64,000 nt of DNA from an uncultured Clostridia bacterium. GTDB taxonomy: Bacteria > Bacillota > Clostridia > Lachnospirales > CAG-274. A program made the position numbers and the translations under genes. The notes beneath the pieces were generated by a model that saw only the letters and a program-made list of their open reading frames with translations, had not been told where the DNA came from and made no database searches. The stretch covers positions 1 through 64,000 of the forward strand of contig CANPXH010000012.1 in NCBI GenBank assembly GCA_947585865.1, in the 5' to 3' direction. This document shows positions 43,538 to 53,153 of the stretch, piece by piece (position 1 is the first letter of the stretch; each line of letters starts with the position of its first letter).

Positions 43538-44872
43538 ATGATAAAAGCGACAGGCGAAAGAACGATAACGGACTTGTCCGTGGAAGAGCTTAAGGCACTT
43601 AACAAAAATGAAAGAAAAGGCGTTACGACTCACGGAACTATTTATAACATCCGTGATATGGGTGATTTTGCATTTATAATACTGAGAAAAATAAATGGCC
43701 TTGTGCAGTGTGTATACACCAAAAACGATTCAGAAGAAGAAAAGAAAATGCTTCGTGAGGAAAACTGCATAAGAGTCACAGGCGAAGTAAGAGAAGAGGC
43801 AAGAGCGGTAAACGGCATAGAGATAGTGGTAGAAAAAATAGAGGTGCTCTCATCTCCCGCCGAGGAGCTTCCTTTCAGCATAAGCAAAAGAAAGCTCAAC
43901 ATTTCTCTTGAAAACGAAATAGAAATAAGACCCGTTACATTGAGGAACGAATACAAAAGAAGCGTGTTCAAACTCCAGGCGGCTATTGTAAGAGGCTTCA
44001 GAGAATATCTTGAAGAAAAGGGCTTTACCGAAATATTTACTCCAAAGATCGTTGCGGCAGGCGCTGAGGGCGGCGCCAACATATTCAAATTGGATTACTT
44101 CGGCAAAAAGGCATTTCTTGCCCAAAGTCCGCAGTTTTACAAGCAGACGCTCATACCCGTGTATGAAAGAGTGTATGAGATCGCTCCCGTATTCAGAGCA
44201 GAGAAGCACGATACTGCAAGACATCTTAACGAATATGTATCGGTGGATTTTGAAATGGGATATATAAACAGCTTTTATGATGTTATAAATATGGAAACGG
44301 GTATGCTTAAATACACATTTGCTTTCCTTGAAGAAAATTATCCGACATTGCTTAAAAAGCTGGGTATAGAGCTGCCGAAATTTGACGATATACCTTGTGT
44401 CAAATTTAGGGATGCAAAGGAAATGGTCGCTGCCAAATATAACAGAAAGATAAAGGATCCGTATGATCTGGAGCCTGAGGAAGAAAGACTTATAGGCGAA
44501 CTTTTCAAGGAGGATCACAACAGCGATTTTGTGTTTGTGACCCATTATCCCGTAAAGAAGAGACCCTTCTATGCTATGGACGATCCCGAGGATAACAAAT
44601 ATACTTTGAGCTTTGACCTTCTTTTCAAGGGCATGGAAATAACTACAGGCGGCCAGAGAATACATGACTATGATACACAGGTCAAAAAAATGATATTCAA
44701 GGGCTTATACCCGGAGGATTTTGAAAGCTATTTAATGCTTCACAAATACGGCTGCCCGCCTCACGGAGGACTTGGCATGGGCCTGGAAAGACTTGTAATG
44801 AAGCTTATTGACGAAAAGAACATAAGAGCCACATCTATGTTCCCAAGAGATACTACCAGATTAAATCCGTAA
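43538..44872 (+). CDS. aspS: Aspartyl-tRNA synthetase, archaeal/non-discriminating type
   Basis: 444 residues, shorter than the bacterial type (about 590), so of the archaeal/eukaryal form without the insertion domain. The N-terminal OB-fold (about 1-105) binds the anticodon. The class II core has motif 2 ([23 protein letters not shown]) and motif 3 ([14 protein letters not shown]). Its position in front of gatCAB and behind an Asn-type T-box suggests that it charges tRNA-Asn with Asp for later amidation. Whether a second aspS serves tRNA-Asp cannot be seen here. Confidence 0.92.
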   Translation: MIKATGERTITDLSVEELKALNKNERKGVTTHGTIYNIRDMGDFAFIILRKINGLVQCVYTKNDSEEEKKMLREENCIRVTGEVREEARAVNGIEIVVEKIEVLSSPAEELPFSISKRKLNISLENEIEIRPVTLRNEYKRSVFKLQAAIVRGFREYLEEKGFTEIFTPKIVAAGAEGGANIFKLDYFGKKAFLAQSPQFYKQTLIPVYERVYEIAPVFRAEKHDTARHLNEYVSVDFEMGYINSFYDVINMETGMLKYTFAFLEENYPTLLKKLGIELPKFDDIPCVKFRDAKEMVAAKYNRKIKDPYDLEPEEERLIGELFKEDHNSDFVFVTHYPVKKRPFYAMDDPEDNKYTLSFDLLFKGMEITTGGQRIHDYDTQVKKMIFKGLYPEDFESYLMLHKYGCPPHGGLGMGLERLVMKLIDEKNIRATSMFPRDTTRLNP

Positions 44873-44884
44873 AGGAGGGTAAAT

Positions 44885-45349
44885 ATGACCATTCAGGAAA
44901 AACTTATAACCTATATTGAAGAAAATACAGGCATAGAGCTTACGGAGTCATTAGCCGAAGACGTTACATTAAGACTTAATATGATACTTGATCTTATAGG
45001 CTACAGCGAAGGCGGCGCCGAGACTGTGTCCGAAGGCAAGAAAACTGTGAACGTAGCGGAAACAGGTATTGATGATGAGCTTATAAAGTATCTTGAGGAG
45101 CTTTCAAGACTTAGCCTTACTCCCGAGGAAGAGGAAAGGGCAAAGGAGGATCTTACCAAGATACTCGGATATATCGATATGCTCAATGAAATAGATACAA
45201 CAGATGTAGAGGATATGAGCCATCCCTTCCCTTATACCAACAATTTCAGGGAAGATGAAGTCAAGCCTTCTACCGACAGGGAACTGATACTTAAAAATGC
45301 ACCGCAGCAAAAAGACGGCTGCTTCAAGGTGCCTACGACCGTAGAGTAA
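44885..45349 (+). CDS. gatC: Asp/Glu-tRNA amidotransferase subunit GatC with N-terminal extension
   Basis: 154 residues, about 60 more than the usual 95. The GatC part (about 62-154) is clear: LIKYLEELSRLSLTPEEEERAKEDLTKILGYIDMLNEIDT, then MSHPFPYTNNFREDEVKPS. The first 60 residues (helical LITYIEENTGIELTESLAEDVTLRLNMILDLIGY plus a polar linker) have no counterpart I recognise. The start has a good AAAGGAGGG site, and no internal ATG with a site is seen at the GatC boundary, so the fusion seems real. Confidence 0.9.
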   Translation: MTIQEKLITYIEENTGIELTESLAEDVTLRLNMILDLIGYSEGGAETVSEGKKTVNVAETGIDDELIKYLEELSRLSLTPEEEERAKEDLTKILGYIDMLNEIDTTDVEDMSHPFPYTNNFREDEVKPSTDRELILKNAPQQKDGCFKVPTTVE

Positions 45350-45363
45350 AGGGAGGTAATAAT

Positions 45364-46848
45364 ATGAGCTTGAATACCAAAACTGCCCTTGAAATAGGTC
45401 AGATGATAAAGAACAGAGAGATCTCCTCCGTTGAAGCGACAAAGGAGATGCTTGAAAATATAAGGGCAAGAGATGAAAAAGTAAACGCTTATGTAACTGT
45501 GCTTGCAGATGAAGCGATCAAACAAGCCGAGGAAGTACAGATAAAAATAGAGAAGGGCGAATCGACATCGCCTCTTGCAGGCGTGCCTATGGCCATTAAG
45601 GACAATATATGCACGAAGGATATACTTACTACCTGCGGTTCACATATGCTGTATAACTTTAGGCCGCCTTATAATGCAACGGTAAGCGACAAGCTTGCAG
45701 AAAGCGGCGTTGTTGTTCTGGGCAAGCTTAATATGGATGAATTTGCTATGGGCGGTTCCACGGAGACATCCTATTTTGGCCCTACGGGAAATCCTTGGGA
45801 CATAACGAGAGTTCCCGGAGGATCATCAGGCGGCAGCGCTGCGGCGGTAGCAGCAAGAGAATGTGCTTATGCATTAGGCTCGGATACAGGCGGTTCAATA
45901 AGGCAGCCTTGTTCCTTCTGCGGCGTAAGCGGCATAAAGCCTACTTACGGAGCCGTTTCAAGATATGGCCTTGTCGCCTTTGCTTCTTCACTTGACCAAA
46001 TAGGCCCCATAGGCAGAGATATAAGAGACTGTGCGGAAGTGCTTACTATGATTTCGGGGCATGATCCAAAGGATTCCACATCCATAAAAAGACCGGCATT
46101 TGATTTTTCAAACTGTTATGACGGCGATCTGAAGGGAATGAAAATAGGCATACCCGTCAATTACTTTGGCAAGGGTCTTGACGAAGATGTTAAGAAACCT
46201 GTTTTGGAAGCAGCCGAAACTCTGAAAAAGCTTGGCGCTGAAGTGGAAGAATTTACAATGGATATAGTCGACTATGCCATACCGACTTACTATGTCCTTG
46301 CCTGTGCCGAAGCCAGCTCAAATCTTTTAAGATACGACGGCATAAAGTACGGCTACAGACGTAAGGACTGCGAAGATCTTATGGATGTATATTATACTTC
46401 ACGCAACGAAGGCTTTGGCATGGAGGTAAAAAGAAGAATAATGCTTGGTTCCTTTGTGCTTAGTTCGGGATATTACGACGCCTACTACAAAAAGGGCTTA
46501 CAGATAAGAGGACTCATAAAGAAGAGCTTTGACGAGGCCTTTGAAAAATATGATATCATATTGTCACCTGTCGCACCTACAACGGCATATAAGATAGGCG
46601 AGAACTCATCGGATCCGCTTAAGATGTACTTAGGCGATATTTATACCGTATCCGTAAATCTTGCAGGTATCCCCGGTGTGTCCGTGCCCTGCGGCTTTGG
46701 GGATAACGGTATGCCCGTAGGCCTGCAGCTTATAGGCAATGTGTTTGACGAGCCGAAGCTTGTGAAGGCTGCCTATGCTTTCCAAAGGGTAACGGATTTC
46801 CATACCAAAATGCCTGAAATGGCGGAGAAAGGAGGAAATGATCAATGA
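45364..46848 (+). CDS. gatA: Asp/Glu-tRNA amidotransferase subunit A GatA
   Basis: 494 residues, amidase-signature family. The Ser-cisSer-Lys set is in VPMAIKDNIC (Lys) and PGGSSGGSAAAVAA (Ser pair), with SDTGGSIRQP. It releases ammonia from glutamine for amidation of the misacylated tRNA. It lies 14 bases after gatC; its end overlaps the gatB start. Confidence 0.96.
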   Translation: MSLNTKTALEIGQMIKNREISSVEATKEMLENIRARDEKVNAYVTVLADEAIKQAEEVQIKIEKGESTSPLAGVPMAIKDNICTKDILTTCGSHMLYNFRPPYNATVSDKLAESGVVVLGKLNMDEFAMGGSTETSYFGPTGNPWDITRVPGGSSGGSAAAVAARECAYALGSDTGGSIRQPCSFCGVSGIKPTYGAVSRYGLVAFASSLDQIGPIGRDIRDCAEVLTMISGHDPKDSTSIKRPAFDFSNCYDGDLKGMKIGIPVNYFGKGLDEDVKKPVLEAAETLKKLGAEVEEFTMDIVDYAIPTYYVLACAEASSNLLRYDGIKYGYRRKDCEDLMDVYYTSRNEGFGMEVKRRIMLGSFVLSSGYYDAYYKKGLQIRGLIKKSFDEAFEKYDIILSPVAPTTAYKIGENSSDPLKMYLGDIYTVSVNLAGIPGVSVPCGFGDNGMPVGLQLIGNVFDEPKLVKAAYAFQRVTDFHTKMPEMAEKGGNDQ

Positions 46849-48284
46849 ATTATCAGATAGTTGTCGGTCTTGAGGTACACGTTGAGCTTTCTACCAAGTC
46901 CAAAATTTTCTGCAGCTGTACCACAGAGTTTGGCGGTGAGCCCAATACTCATGTTTGTCCCGTATGCTCAGGTATGCCGGGCGTACTTCCCGTGCTGAAT
47001 AAAAAGGTAGTGGATTTTGCCGTAAGAGCAGGCTTGGCCACGAACTGTGAGATAACAAGATTCAATAAATTTGACAGAAAGAATTATTTCTATCCCGATC
47101 TTCCCAAGGCATATCAGGTCAGCCAGCTTTATCTTCCCATTTGCAGAAACGGTAAAGTGGAAATAGAGGTTGACGGTGTAAAAAAATATATAGGCATTCA
47201 CGAGATCCATATGGAGGAGGATGCCGGCAAGCTCGTACACGACCCATGGGATGACTGTACGCTCGTAGACTATAACAGATGCGGCGTTCCTCTTTTGGAA
47301 ATAGTTTCAGAGCCTGATTTCAGAAGCGCCGAAGAAGTTGTGGCATATCTTACCAAGCTGAGAGAAACTATGATGTATTTAGGCGTATCAGACTGTAAAA
47401 TGCAGGAAGGCTCAATGAGAGCCGATGTCAACATCTCCGTAATGCCTATGGGTTCTACTAAGTTCGGAACACGTACCGAGATGAAAAATATGAATTCATT
47501 CAAGGCTATATACAGAGCCATCAAGTATGAGTCAAAGAGACAGATAGAGGTGCTTGAAGCAGGCGGTGTGGTTACACAGGAAACAAGAAGATGGGATGAT
47601 AACAAGGATGCCAGCTTTGCCATGAGAAGCAAGGAAAACGCTCAGGACTACAGATATTTCCCTGAGCCCGATCTTTTGCCTATAGAGATAAGTGAGGAAT
47701 GGATAGAGGATGCCAAAAGGAATATGCCCGAACTTCCCGAAGCTAAGAGAGCAAGATATATAAGCGAGTTCGGACTTTCGGAATACGATGCCTCCGTTAT
47801 CACTGCGGAAAGGCAGATAGCATATCTGTTTGAAGATGCTACCGCCATATGCGGCAAGCCCAAGGAAGTATGCAACCTTGTAATGGGAGAGCTTATGCGC
47901 CTTATGAGCGATACAGGCACGCTTGCCGAAGAGCTTGATATCGATCCTAAAAAGATAGCCGATATCATAGAGCTTATAGACAGCGGCAAGATAAACAGAA
48001 ATGTGGGCAAAGAGGTATTTGAGGCAGTATTCAAAGAGAATGTCGATCCTGTCAAATATGTAGAAGAAAAAGGTCTTATGATGCTTGACGACGACTCGCT
48101 TGTAGAGGATACTATCGATGAAGTGATCAGTAATAATCCAAAGAGCATAGAAGACTTAAAGGCAGGTAAGGATAAGGCCAAGGGCTTCCTTGTAGGTCAG
48201 ACTATGAAAGCATTGAAGGGCAAGGCAAATCCGCAGACGGTAAATAAGATACTCAATGAAAAACTGGCAAAAATATTAAAATGA
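46845..48284 (+). CDS. gatB: Asp/Glu-tRNA amidotransferase subunit B GatB
   Basis: 479 residues. Kinase/amidase core at the start (YQIVVGLEVHVELSTKSKIFCSC, then the zinc-type CPVCSGMPGVLPVLN), the conserved EDAGKLVHD and DYNRCGVPLLEIVSEPD, EMKNMNSFKA, and a YqeY-like tail for tRNA binding. It activates the carboxyl group of Asp- or Glu-tRNA. It is the last gene of the T-box operon and overlaps gatA by four bases. Confidence 0.97.
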   Translation: MNYQIVVGLEVHVELSTKSKIFCSCTTEFGGEPNTHVCPVCSGMPGVLPVLNKKVVDFAVRAGLATNCEITRFNKFDRKNYFYPDLPKAYQVSQLYLPICRNGKVEIEVDGVKKYIGIHEIHMEEDAGKLVHDPWDDCTLVDYNRCGVPLLEIVSEPDFRSAEEVVAYLTKLRETMMYLGVSDCKMQEGSMRADVNISVMPMGSTKFGTRTEMKNMNSFKAIYRAIKYESKRQIEVLEAGGVVTQETRRWDDNKDASFAMRSKENAQDYRYFPEPDLLPIEISEEWIEDAKRNMPELPEAKRARYISEFGLSEYDASVITAERQIAYLFEDATAICGKPKEVCNLVMGELMRLMSDTGTLAEELDIDPKKIADIIELIDSGKINRNVGKEVFEAVFKENVDPVKYVEEKGLMMLDDDSLVEDTIDEVISNNPKSIEDLKAGKDKAKGFLVGQTMKALKGKANPQTVNKILNEKLAKILK

Positions 48285-48296
48285 TATGACTAACAG

Positions 48297-48331
48297 AAAA
48301 GCCCCGCACCGTTTAAGTGCGGGGCTTTTTA
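48297..48331. terminator. Terminator after gatB
   Basis: A 13-bp stem AAAAGCCCCGCAC/GTGCGGGGCTTTT with loop CGTTTAA and a following T; it works in both directions between convergent genes. Confidence 0.9.
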
Positions 48332-48355
48332 TATCACGGTGTAATATGCCGCCGA

Positions 48356-49093
48356 TTATATCATGCCGCCATCGGCATTTATCACCTGACCTGTGATATA
48401 TGAACTGTCATTTTCCGCAAGGAAAAGCACAAGCTTTGCAATTTCTTCGGGAGTACCGAAACGCCCCATGGGTATTTTTTCCATAAGGTCGTATTTTTCC
48501 TCTACAGTCAGAAAGCTGTTCATCTTTGTGTCTATAACTCCGCAGGCTATGGCGTTTACTCTTATCCTGCTTGGCGCAAGCTCCTTTGCCATAGAGCGAG
48601 TGAATGCGTTTATTGCACCCTTTGTAGCTGAATATACAGCTTCACAGGATGCGCCTGTTTCTCCCCACATGGAGGATATGTTTACTATATTTCCCTTGTG
48701 TTCTTTGAGCATTTCCTGCAGCACAAGGTGAGTACAGTTTATGACCGAATAAAGATTGTTGTCTATTACCTTTTTCCAGTCCTGGGGCTTCATTTTATTG
48801 AAAAGACCTACATAAGATATCCCTGCATTGTTTACAAGAACATCTATCCTGCCGAACTTGTTTATTATTTTGCTTATGGCGGAGGATGCTATCGTATAAT
48901 CGGAAAGATCTCCTTGCAGTGCCAGTATGTTAGGGGTGTAAGCGGTAAGCTCCTTATATGTTTCCTCAAGCTCTCTTATGGAGCTTTTGCACATTATTGC
49001 CACATTATAACCCTCTGCCGAAAAAAGAGCTGCTATAGCCTTTCCTATGCCTCTTGATGAACCTGTTACAAACACTGTCTTATTGCCTACCAT
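48356..49093 (-). CDS. SDR-family oxidoreductase (FabG-like)
   Basis: 245 residues, classical short-chain dehydrogenase: TGSSRGIGKAIA (cofactor loop), GDLSD, NNAGISYVG, catalytic Ser in NISSMWG, and the YSATKG Tyr-Lys pair, then a C-terminal INADGGM. A ketoacyl-ACP or sugar/alcohol substrate is possible. It is not in a fatty acid operon, so I give no specific role. Confidence 0.9.
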   Translation of the reverse strand: MVGNKTVFVTGSSRGIGKAIAALFSAEGYNVAIMCKSSIRELEETYKELTAYTPNILALQGDLSDYTIASSAISKIINKFGRIDVLVNNAGISYVGLFNKMKPQDWKKVIDNNLYSVINCTHLVLQEMLKEHKGNIVNISSMWGETGASCEAVYSATKGAINAFTRSMAKELAPSRIRVNAIACGVIDTKMNSFLTVEEKYDLMEKIPMGRFGTPEEIAKLVLFLAENDSSYITGQVINADGGMI

Positions 49094-49202
49094 ATGTATA
49101 CCTCCATTAATTTTTATTTTTTTTAATCAGTATGTTGAAATTATTTTCTTATAATGTTATCATATCCTAGTATGATATTTATTGCAAGGAGAAATTAAAA
49201 AA

Positions 49203-50543
49203 ATGAAGAGTTTATTTAATGATAAAGTTTTTCTCAGAAATATAACGGGGCTTGCCATACCCATTATGCTTAATGAGCTTGTAAACTCACTTATAAATAT
49301 TATGGATACGTTTATGACGGGAAAGCTGGGAGCGGCCAGTGTTACGGCGGTAGGCCTGAGCAACCAGGTGTTTTTTCTGTTTGTTCTCATATGCTTTGGC
49401 ATTTCCAGCGGAGCATCCATATTTATGGGGCAATACTGGGGCAGCGGAGATATAAAGGGCGTGAGAAAGGTGCTTGGTATCGGACTTATAATGTCCGAGA
49501 TCGCCGCATTTGTATTTTTTATGGGAACAAGAATTTTCCCCGAAGCTATCATGCGCATATATTCTCAGGACAGTGAAGTCATCGATCTTGGCGTGGGCTA
49601 TCTTAAAATCATAGGCTTCAGCTATTTTCTTACTGCTTTTACCACTACTGTAAATGCTTCTTTGAAAGCTATAGGAGAGGCGAAGCAGCCTATGCTCACA
49701 ACGCTTTTGTCTTTGCTTTCAAACATAGCTTTTAACTCTGTATTTATTTTCGGTATGCACATGGGAGTAAGGGGAGCCGCTCTCGGCACACTGTGCGCCC
49801 GTTCAATAGAAGCTACAGTACAGACAGCGCTTATAATAATAAGAAGGATACCTGTGCTTGCAGCAAAGGTCACGGACTATATAAGCTGGGATAAAAAATT
49901 TATGTATAAGTATTTTATAGTTGCAACACCTGTTCTCTTCAATGAATTTATGTGGGCATTGGGCACTACTATTTACAATATAGCCTATAAATACAGCGGA
50001 ACTCAATCGCAGGCTGCCGTACAGGTGGCAGGATCCGTTCAAAATCTTTTTGTGGTATCCGGCTTTGGCATAGGCGCTGCCTGCGGTATTATAATAAGCA
50101 ACACTTTGGGAGCAAGAGATACCAAAAGGGCGATTGATTATGCCTTCAAATCTACCGGACTCACTGCCATATTCTCTGTGGTATCCGGTATTGTACTTGC
50201 TTTGCTTGCGCCTTTTATAATCAGCTTTTTCGATATAAATGAATTGGGTCAGCGCTATGCTCTTTATATGGTATATATAGTTGCGATAGGGCTCACTGTC
50301 AAGAATCTCAACTACATAAATATAGTGGGTATACTTCGCAATGGCGGAGATACGCTTTTCGGCCTTATCACAGACACTGCCAGCGTATGGCTCATAGGTA
50401 TACCTATGGCGTTTTTAGGCTCTAAAATATTGGGCTTGCCCATATATATAACATACGCTATGGTATATTCCGAGGAATTTTTCAAGCTTATATTCAGCGA
50501 AGCTCGTGTACTTAAGAAAAAGTGGGCAAACACGGTCATATAG
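49203..50543 (+). CDS. MATE-family multidrug/metabolite exporter
   Basis: 446 residues with 12 predicted membrane segments in two MATE halves: LAIPIMLNELVNSLINIMDTFMTGKLG, AVGLSNQVFFLF, and in the second half FIVATPVLFNEFMWALGTTIYN and VSGFGIGAACGIIISNTLGA. Such proteins export drugs or metabolites using Na+ or H+. ATG 49203 follows AAGGAG at a rather long spacing of about 11. The substrate is unknown. Confidence 0.9.
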   Translation: MKSLFNDKVFLRNITGLAIPIMLNELVNSLINIMDTFMTGKLGAASVTAVGLSNQVFFLFVLICFGISSGASIFMGQYWGSGDIKGVRKVLGIGLIMSEIAAFVFFMGTRIFPEAIMRIYSQDSEVIDLGVGYLKIIGFSYFLTAFTTTVNASLKAIGEAKQPMLTTLLSLLSNIAFNSVFIFGMHMGVRGAALGTLCARSIEATVQTALIIIRRIPVLAAKVTDYISWDKKFMYKYFIVATPVLFNEFMWALGTTIYNIAYKYSGTQSQAAVQVAGSVQNLFVVSGFGIGAACGIIISNTLGARDTKRAIDYAFKSTGLTAIFSVVSGIVLALLAPFIISFFDINELGQRYALYMVYIVAIGLTVKNLNYINIVGILRNGGDTLFGLITDTASVWLIGIPMAFLGSKILGLPIYITYAMVYSEEFFKLIFSEARVLKKKWANTVI

Positions 50544-50580
50544 CGTTTATTTATGCATAAAATTTTAATTGAGGCGGTGT

Positions 50581-51789
50581 ATGTATATGAATGAAAATGA
50601 ATTTAAAAAGGGTGTTCTGTACGGAATACTCATAACTGTCACCATTGCATTAGCAGTAAATGCAGTGTATACAGGCTATAGGGTATATGTCCGAAAGGAT
50701 ATAAACCATGAAGCAAAAGCCAAAACTATCTATGAGCTTATGGAAAAAAATTATGTTGGAGATATAGATAAAGACAAAATATTTGAGGGCATATATTTGG
50801 GGATGCTCTATGAATCCACGGATAAGTATTCCACATATATAACTGCTGAGGACTACAGCGATTATAAAATAAAAACATCCGGCAATTATGTGGGCATAGG
50901 TGCTCTCATGACAATAGACATAAATGACTACAGCATAGTTGTAAACACGGTATATGACGGATCTCCCGCAGCAAAGGCAGGTATATGCACGGGAGATAAG
51001 CTTATAGAAGTAGACGGCACAAAGGTAAACTATGACAACTATGCCGATGCGGTGGATATGATAAGAGGAGAGGTCGGCACAAAGGTAAAGATAAAAATAT
51101 TCAGACCTACGGAAAACGCTACCTATGATACGGAGGTCACAAGAGAAGACATAGATCAGCCTACGGTTGCGGGGGCAGTTATAGATGACAACATAGGATA
51201 TATTGCAATAAGCGGCTTTGAAACGGTTACATACGACCAGTATATGGAAATATATAAAAAGCTTAAGTCACAGGGCATAAAGGCTCTTATAATCGATCTG
51301 AGGGAAAATCCCGGAGGCCTTTTGGAAACTGTGTCAAAGATAGCGGATGAGATAATACCCGAGGGAACGATAACATATACCGAAGATAAAAACGGTGAAA
51401 GGGAATATCTTAAGTCTGCGCCAAATGAGATCGATATACCTCTTGCCGTGCTCGTAAACGAACACAGCGCTTCTGCCTCAGAGCTTTTGACGGCAGCGAT
51501 AAAGGATACGGGCAAGGGTGTTATAATAGGCAAAAATACCTATGGCAAAGGCGTTGTGCAGACAACTTTCCCGCTTACAGACGGAAGTGCGGTAAAGCTG
51601 ACAACGGCAAGATATTACACACCTAACGGCATATGTATTGACGGAAAGGGAGTTGCTCCCGATATAGAGGTGGAAGAGCCGGCAGGTTACGAGCTTCCCG
51701 TGCTTTCGGGAACAGAGGCGCAATACAATACCACATATGACACCCAGCTAAATAGGGCAGTGGAAGAAATGAAGAAAAGCATTTCATAA
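50581..51789 (+). CDS. S41-family C-terminal processing protease (CtpA-like)
   Basis: 402 residues. One N-terminal membrane anchor (about 11-33), a PDZ domain (about 95-180: SPAAKAGICTGDKLIEVDG), and a tail-specific protease core with the Ser/Lys dyad Ser298 (NEHSASASELL) and Lys323 (YGKGVVQ). It acts outside the membrane, trimming or degrading proteins at their C-termini. Relatives in spore formers (CtpB) take part in sporulation signalling. I chose the ATG at 50581, six bases after GAGG; the frame is open slightly further upstream. Confidence 0.92.
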   Translation: MYMNENEFKKGVLYGILITVTIALAVNAVYTGYRVYVRKDINHEAKAKTIYELMEKNYVGDIDKDKIFEGIYLGMLYESTDKYSTYITAEDYSDYKIKTSGNYVGIGALMTIDINDYSIVVNTVYDGSPAAKAGICTGDKLIEVDGTKVNYDNYADAVDMIRGEVGTKVKIKIFRPTENATYDTEVTREDIDQPTVAGAVIDDNIGYIAISGFETVTYDQYMEIYKKLKSQGIKALIIDLRENPGGLLETVSKIADEIIPEGTITYTEDKNGEREYLKSAPNEIDIPLAVLVNEHSASASELLTAAIKDTGKGVIIGKNTYGKGVVQTTFPLTDGSAVKLTTARYYTPNGICIDGKGVAPDIEVEEPAGYELPVLSGTEAQYNTTYDTQLNRAVEEMKKSIS

Positions 51790-51793
51790 ACGA

Positions 51794-51822
51794 TTGACAA
51801 TACCTGACATTTGTATTAAACT
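51794..51822 (+). promoter_or_regulatory. glyA promoter
   Basis: TTGACA (51794-51799), a 17-base spacer and TAAACT (51817-51822), in the short gap after the protease gene. Confidence 0.7.
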
Positions 51823-51855
51823 AGAGTTAACGATTTTTACAACAGGAGGTCCAAT

Positions 51856-53094
51856 ATGTACGATTTTGAAGAAATTAAAAAGGTTGATCCCGAGCTTGCA
51901 GAGGCAATAGACGCCGAGCTTGCAAGGCAGAGAAAAAATATTGAGCTTATAGCTTCGGAGAACTTTGTTTCAAAGGCTGTTATGGCAGCAATGGGTTCAC
52001 CTCTTACAAATAAATATGCAGAGGGTTATCCGGGAAAGAGATATTACGGCGGCTGCGATAAGGTAGATATTGCAGAGGAACTGGCAAGGCAGAGAGCTTG
52101 CAAGCTCTTTGGCGCAGACCATGCAAATGTACAGCCCCATTCAGGCGCCCAGGCCAATATGGCCGTATTCTTTGCCGTGCTCAAGCCGGGCGATACTGTT
52201 ATGGGTATGAACCTTGCCCATGGCGGACATCTTACCCATGGCTCACCTGTGAATATGAGCGGCAAGCAATATAACATTGTTCCCTATGGCGTAAGTGAGG
52301 AAACAGGTACTATAGATTATGATGAGGTAAGGCGTATTGCTCACGAAAGCAAGCCTAAATTAATAGTTGCAGGAGCTTCTGCATATTCCAGGATCATAGA
52401 TTTTAAATTTTTCAGCGAAGTAGCAAAGGAAGTAGGCGCATATCTTATGGTCGATATGGCGCATATCGCAGGTCTTGTTGCTGCAGGCCTTCATCCAAGC
52501 CCTGTTCCCTATGCCGACTTTGTAACTACCACTACCCACAAGACATTAAGAGGCCCAAGAGGCGGTCTTATACTTTGTAAGGAAGAACACGCAAAGCTTA
52601 TTGACAAAGCTATATTCCCGGGTATACAAGGCGGCCCTCTTATGCACGTCATAGCTGCAAAGGCTGTTTGTTTAAAAGAGGCGCTTGCCCCCGAATTTAA
52701 GGAATATGCAAAGCAGGTGGTAGCCAATGCCAAGGTATTGAGCGAGAGACTTATTGAAAACGGCTTCAATATCGTATCTGGCGGTACAGACAATCACCTT
52801 ATGCTTGTAGATCTGAGACCTATGGGCATTACAGGAAAAGAGCTTGAAGCAAGGCTGGATGAGGTATGTATTACTTGCAATAAAAATGCCATACCCTTTG
52901 ATCCCGAAAAGCCATCTGTTGCAAGCGGCATAAGGCTTGGTACTCCTGCTGTGACCACAAGAGGCATGGTAGAAGAAGATATGGTCGAGATAGCCGATAT
53001 CATAACACTTGTTGCAAAAGACTTTGAAGCCAACAAGGCTGAGGCAGCGCAAAGAGTTGCCAAGATAGTTGAAAAATATCCGTTGTATGCATGA
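51856..53094 (+). CDS. glyA: Serine hydroxymethyltransferase GlyA
   Basis: 412 residues, typical length. It converts serine and tetrahydrofolate to glycine and methylene-THF. PLP enzyme landmarks: [56 protein letters not shown], and the PLP-lysine segment [16 protein letters not shown]. An AGGAGGT site precedes the ATG. Confidence 0.97.
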   Translation: MYDFEEIKKVDPELAEAIDAELARQRKNIELIASENFVSKAVMAAMGSPLTNKYAEGYPGKRYYGGCDKVDIAEELARQRACKLFGADHANVQPHSGAQANMAVFFAVLKPGDTVMGMNLAHGGHLTHGSPVNMSGKQYNIVPYGVSEETGTIDYDEVRRIAHESKPKLIVAGASAYSRIIDFKFFSEVAKEVGAYLMVDMAHIAGLVAAGLHPSPVPYADFVTTTTHKTLRGPRGGLILCKEEHAKLIDKAIFPGIQGGPLMHVIAAKAVCLKEALAPEFKEYAKQVVANAKVLSERLIENGFNIVSGGTDNHLMLVDLRPMGITGKELEARLDEVCITCNKNAIPFDPEKPSVASGIRLGTPAVTTRGMVEEDMVEIADIITLVAKDFEANKAEAAQRVAKIVEKYPLYA

Positions 53095-53110
53095 TGTATA
53101 AAATAAAAAG

Positions 53111-53142
53111 GATGCTGCATCTTAGTTGATGCAGCATCTTTT
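53111..53142. terminator. Terminator between glyA and leuS
   Basis: An 11-bp perfect stem GATGCTGCATC/GATGCAGCATC with a six-base loop and TTTT; it serves both convergent genes. Confidence 0.88.
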
Positions 53143-53153
53143 GCATTTTGTAT

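Noticed and set aside
47648..48181. Serine-rich reading frame antisense to gatB
   Set aside because: Shadow of a well-conserved gene on the opposite strand; low complexity and no start signal.
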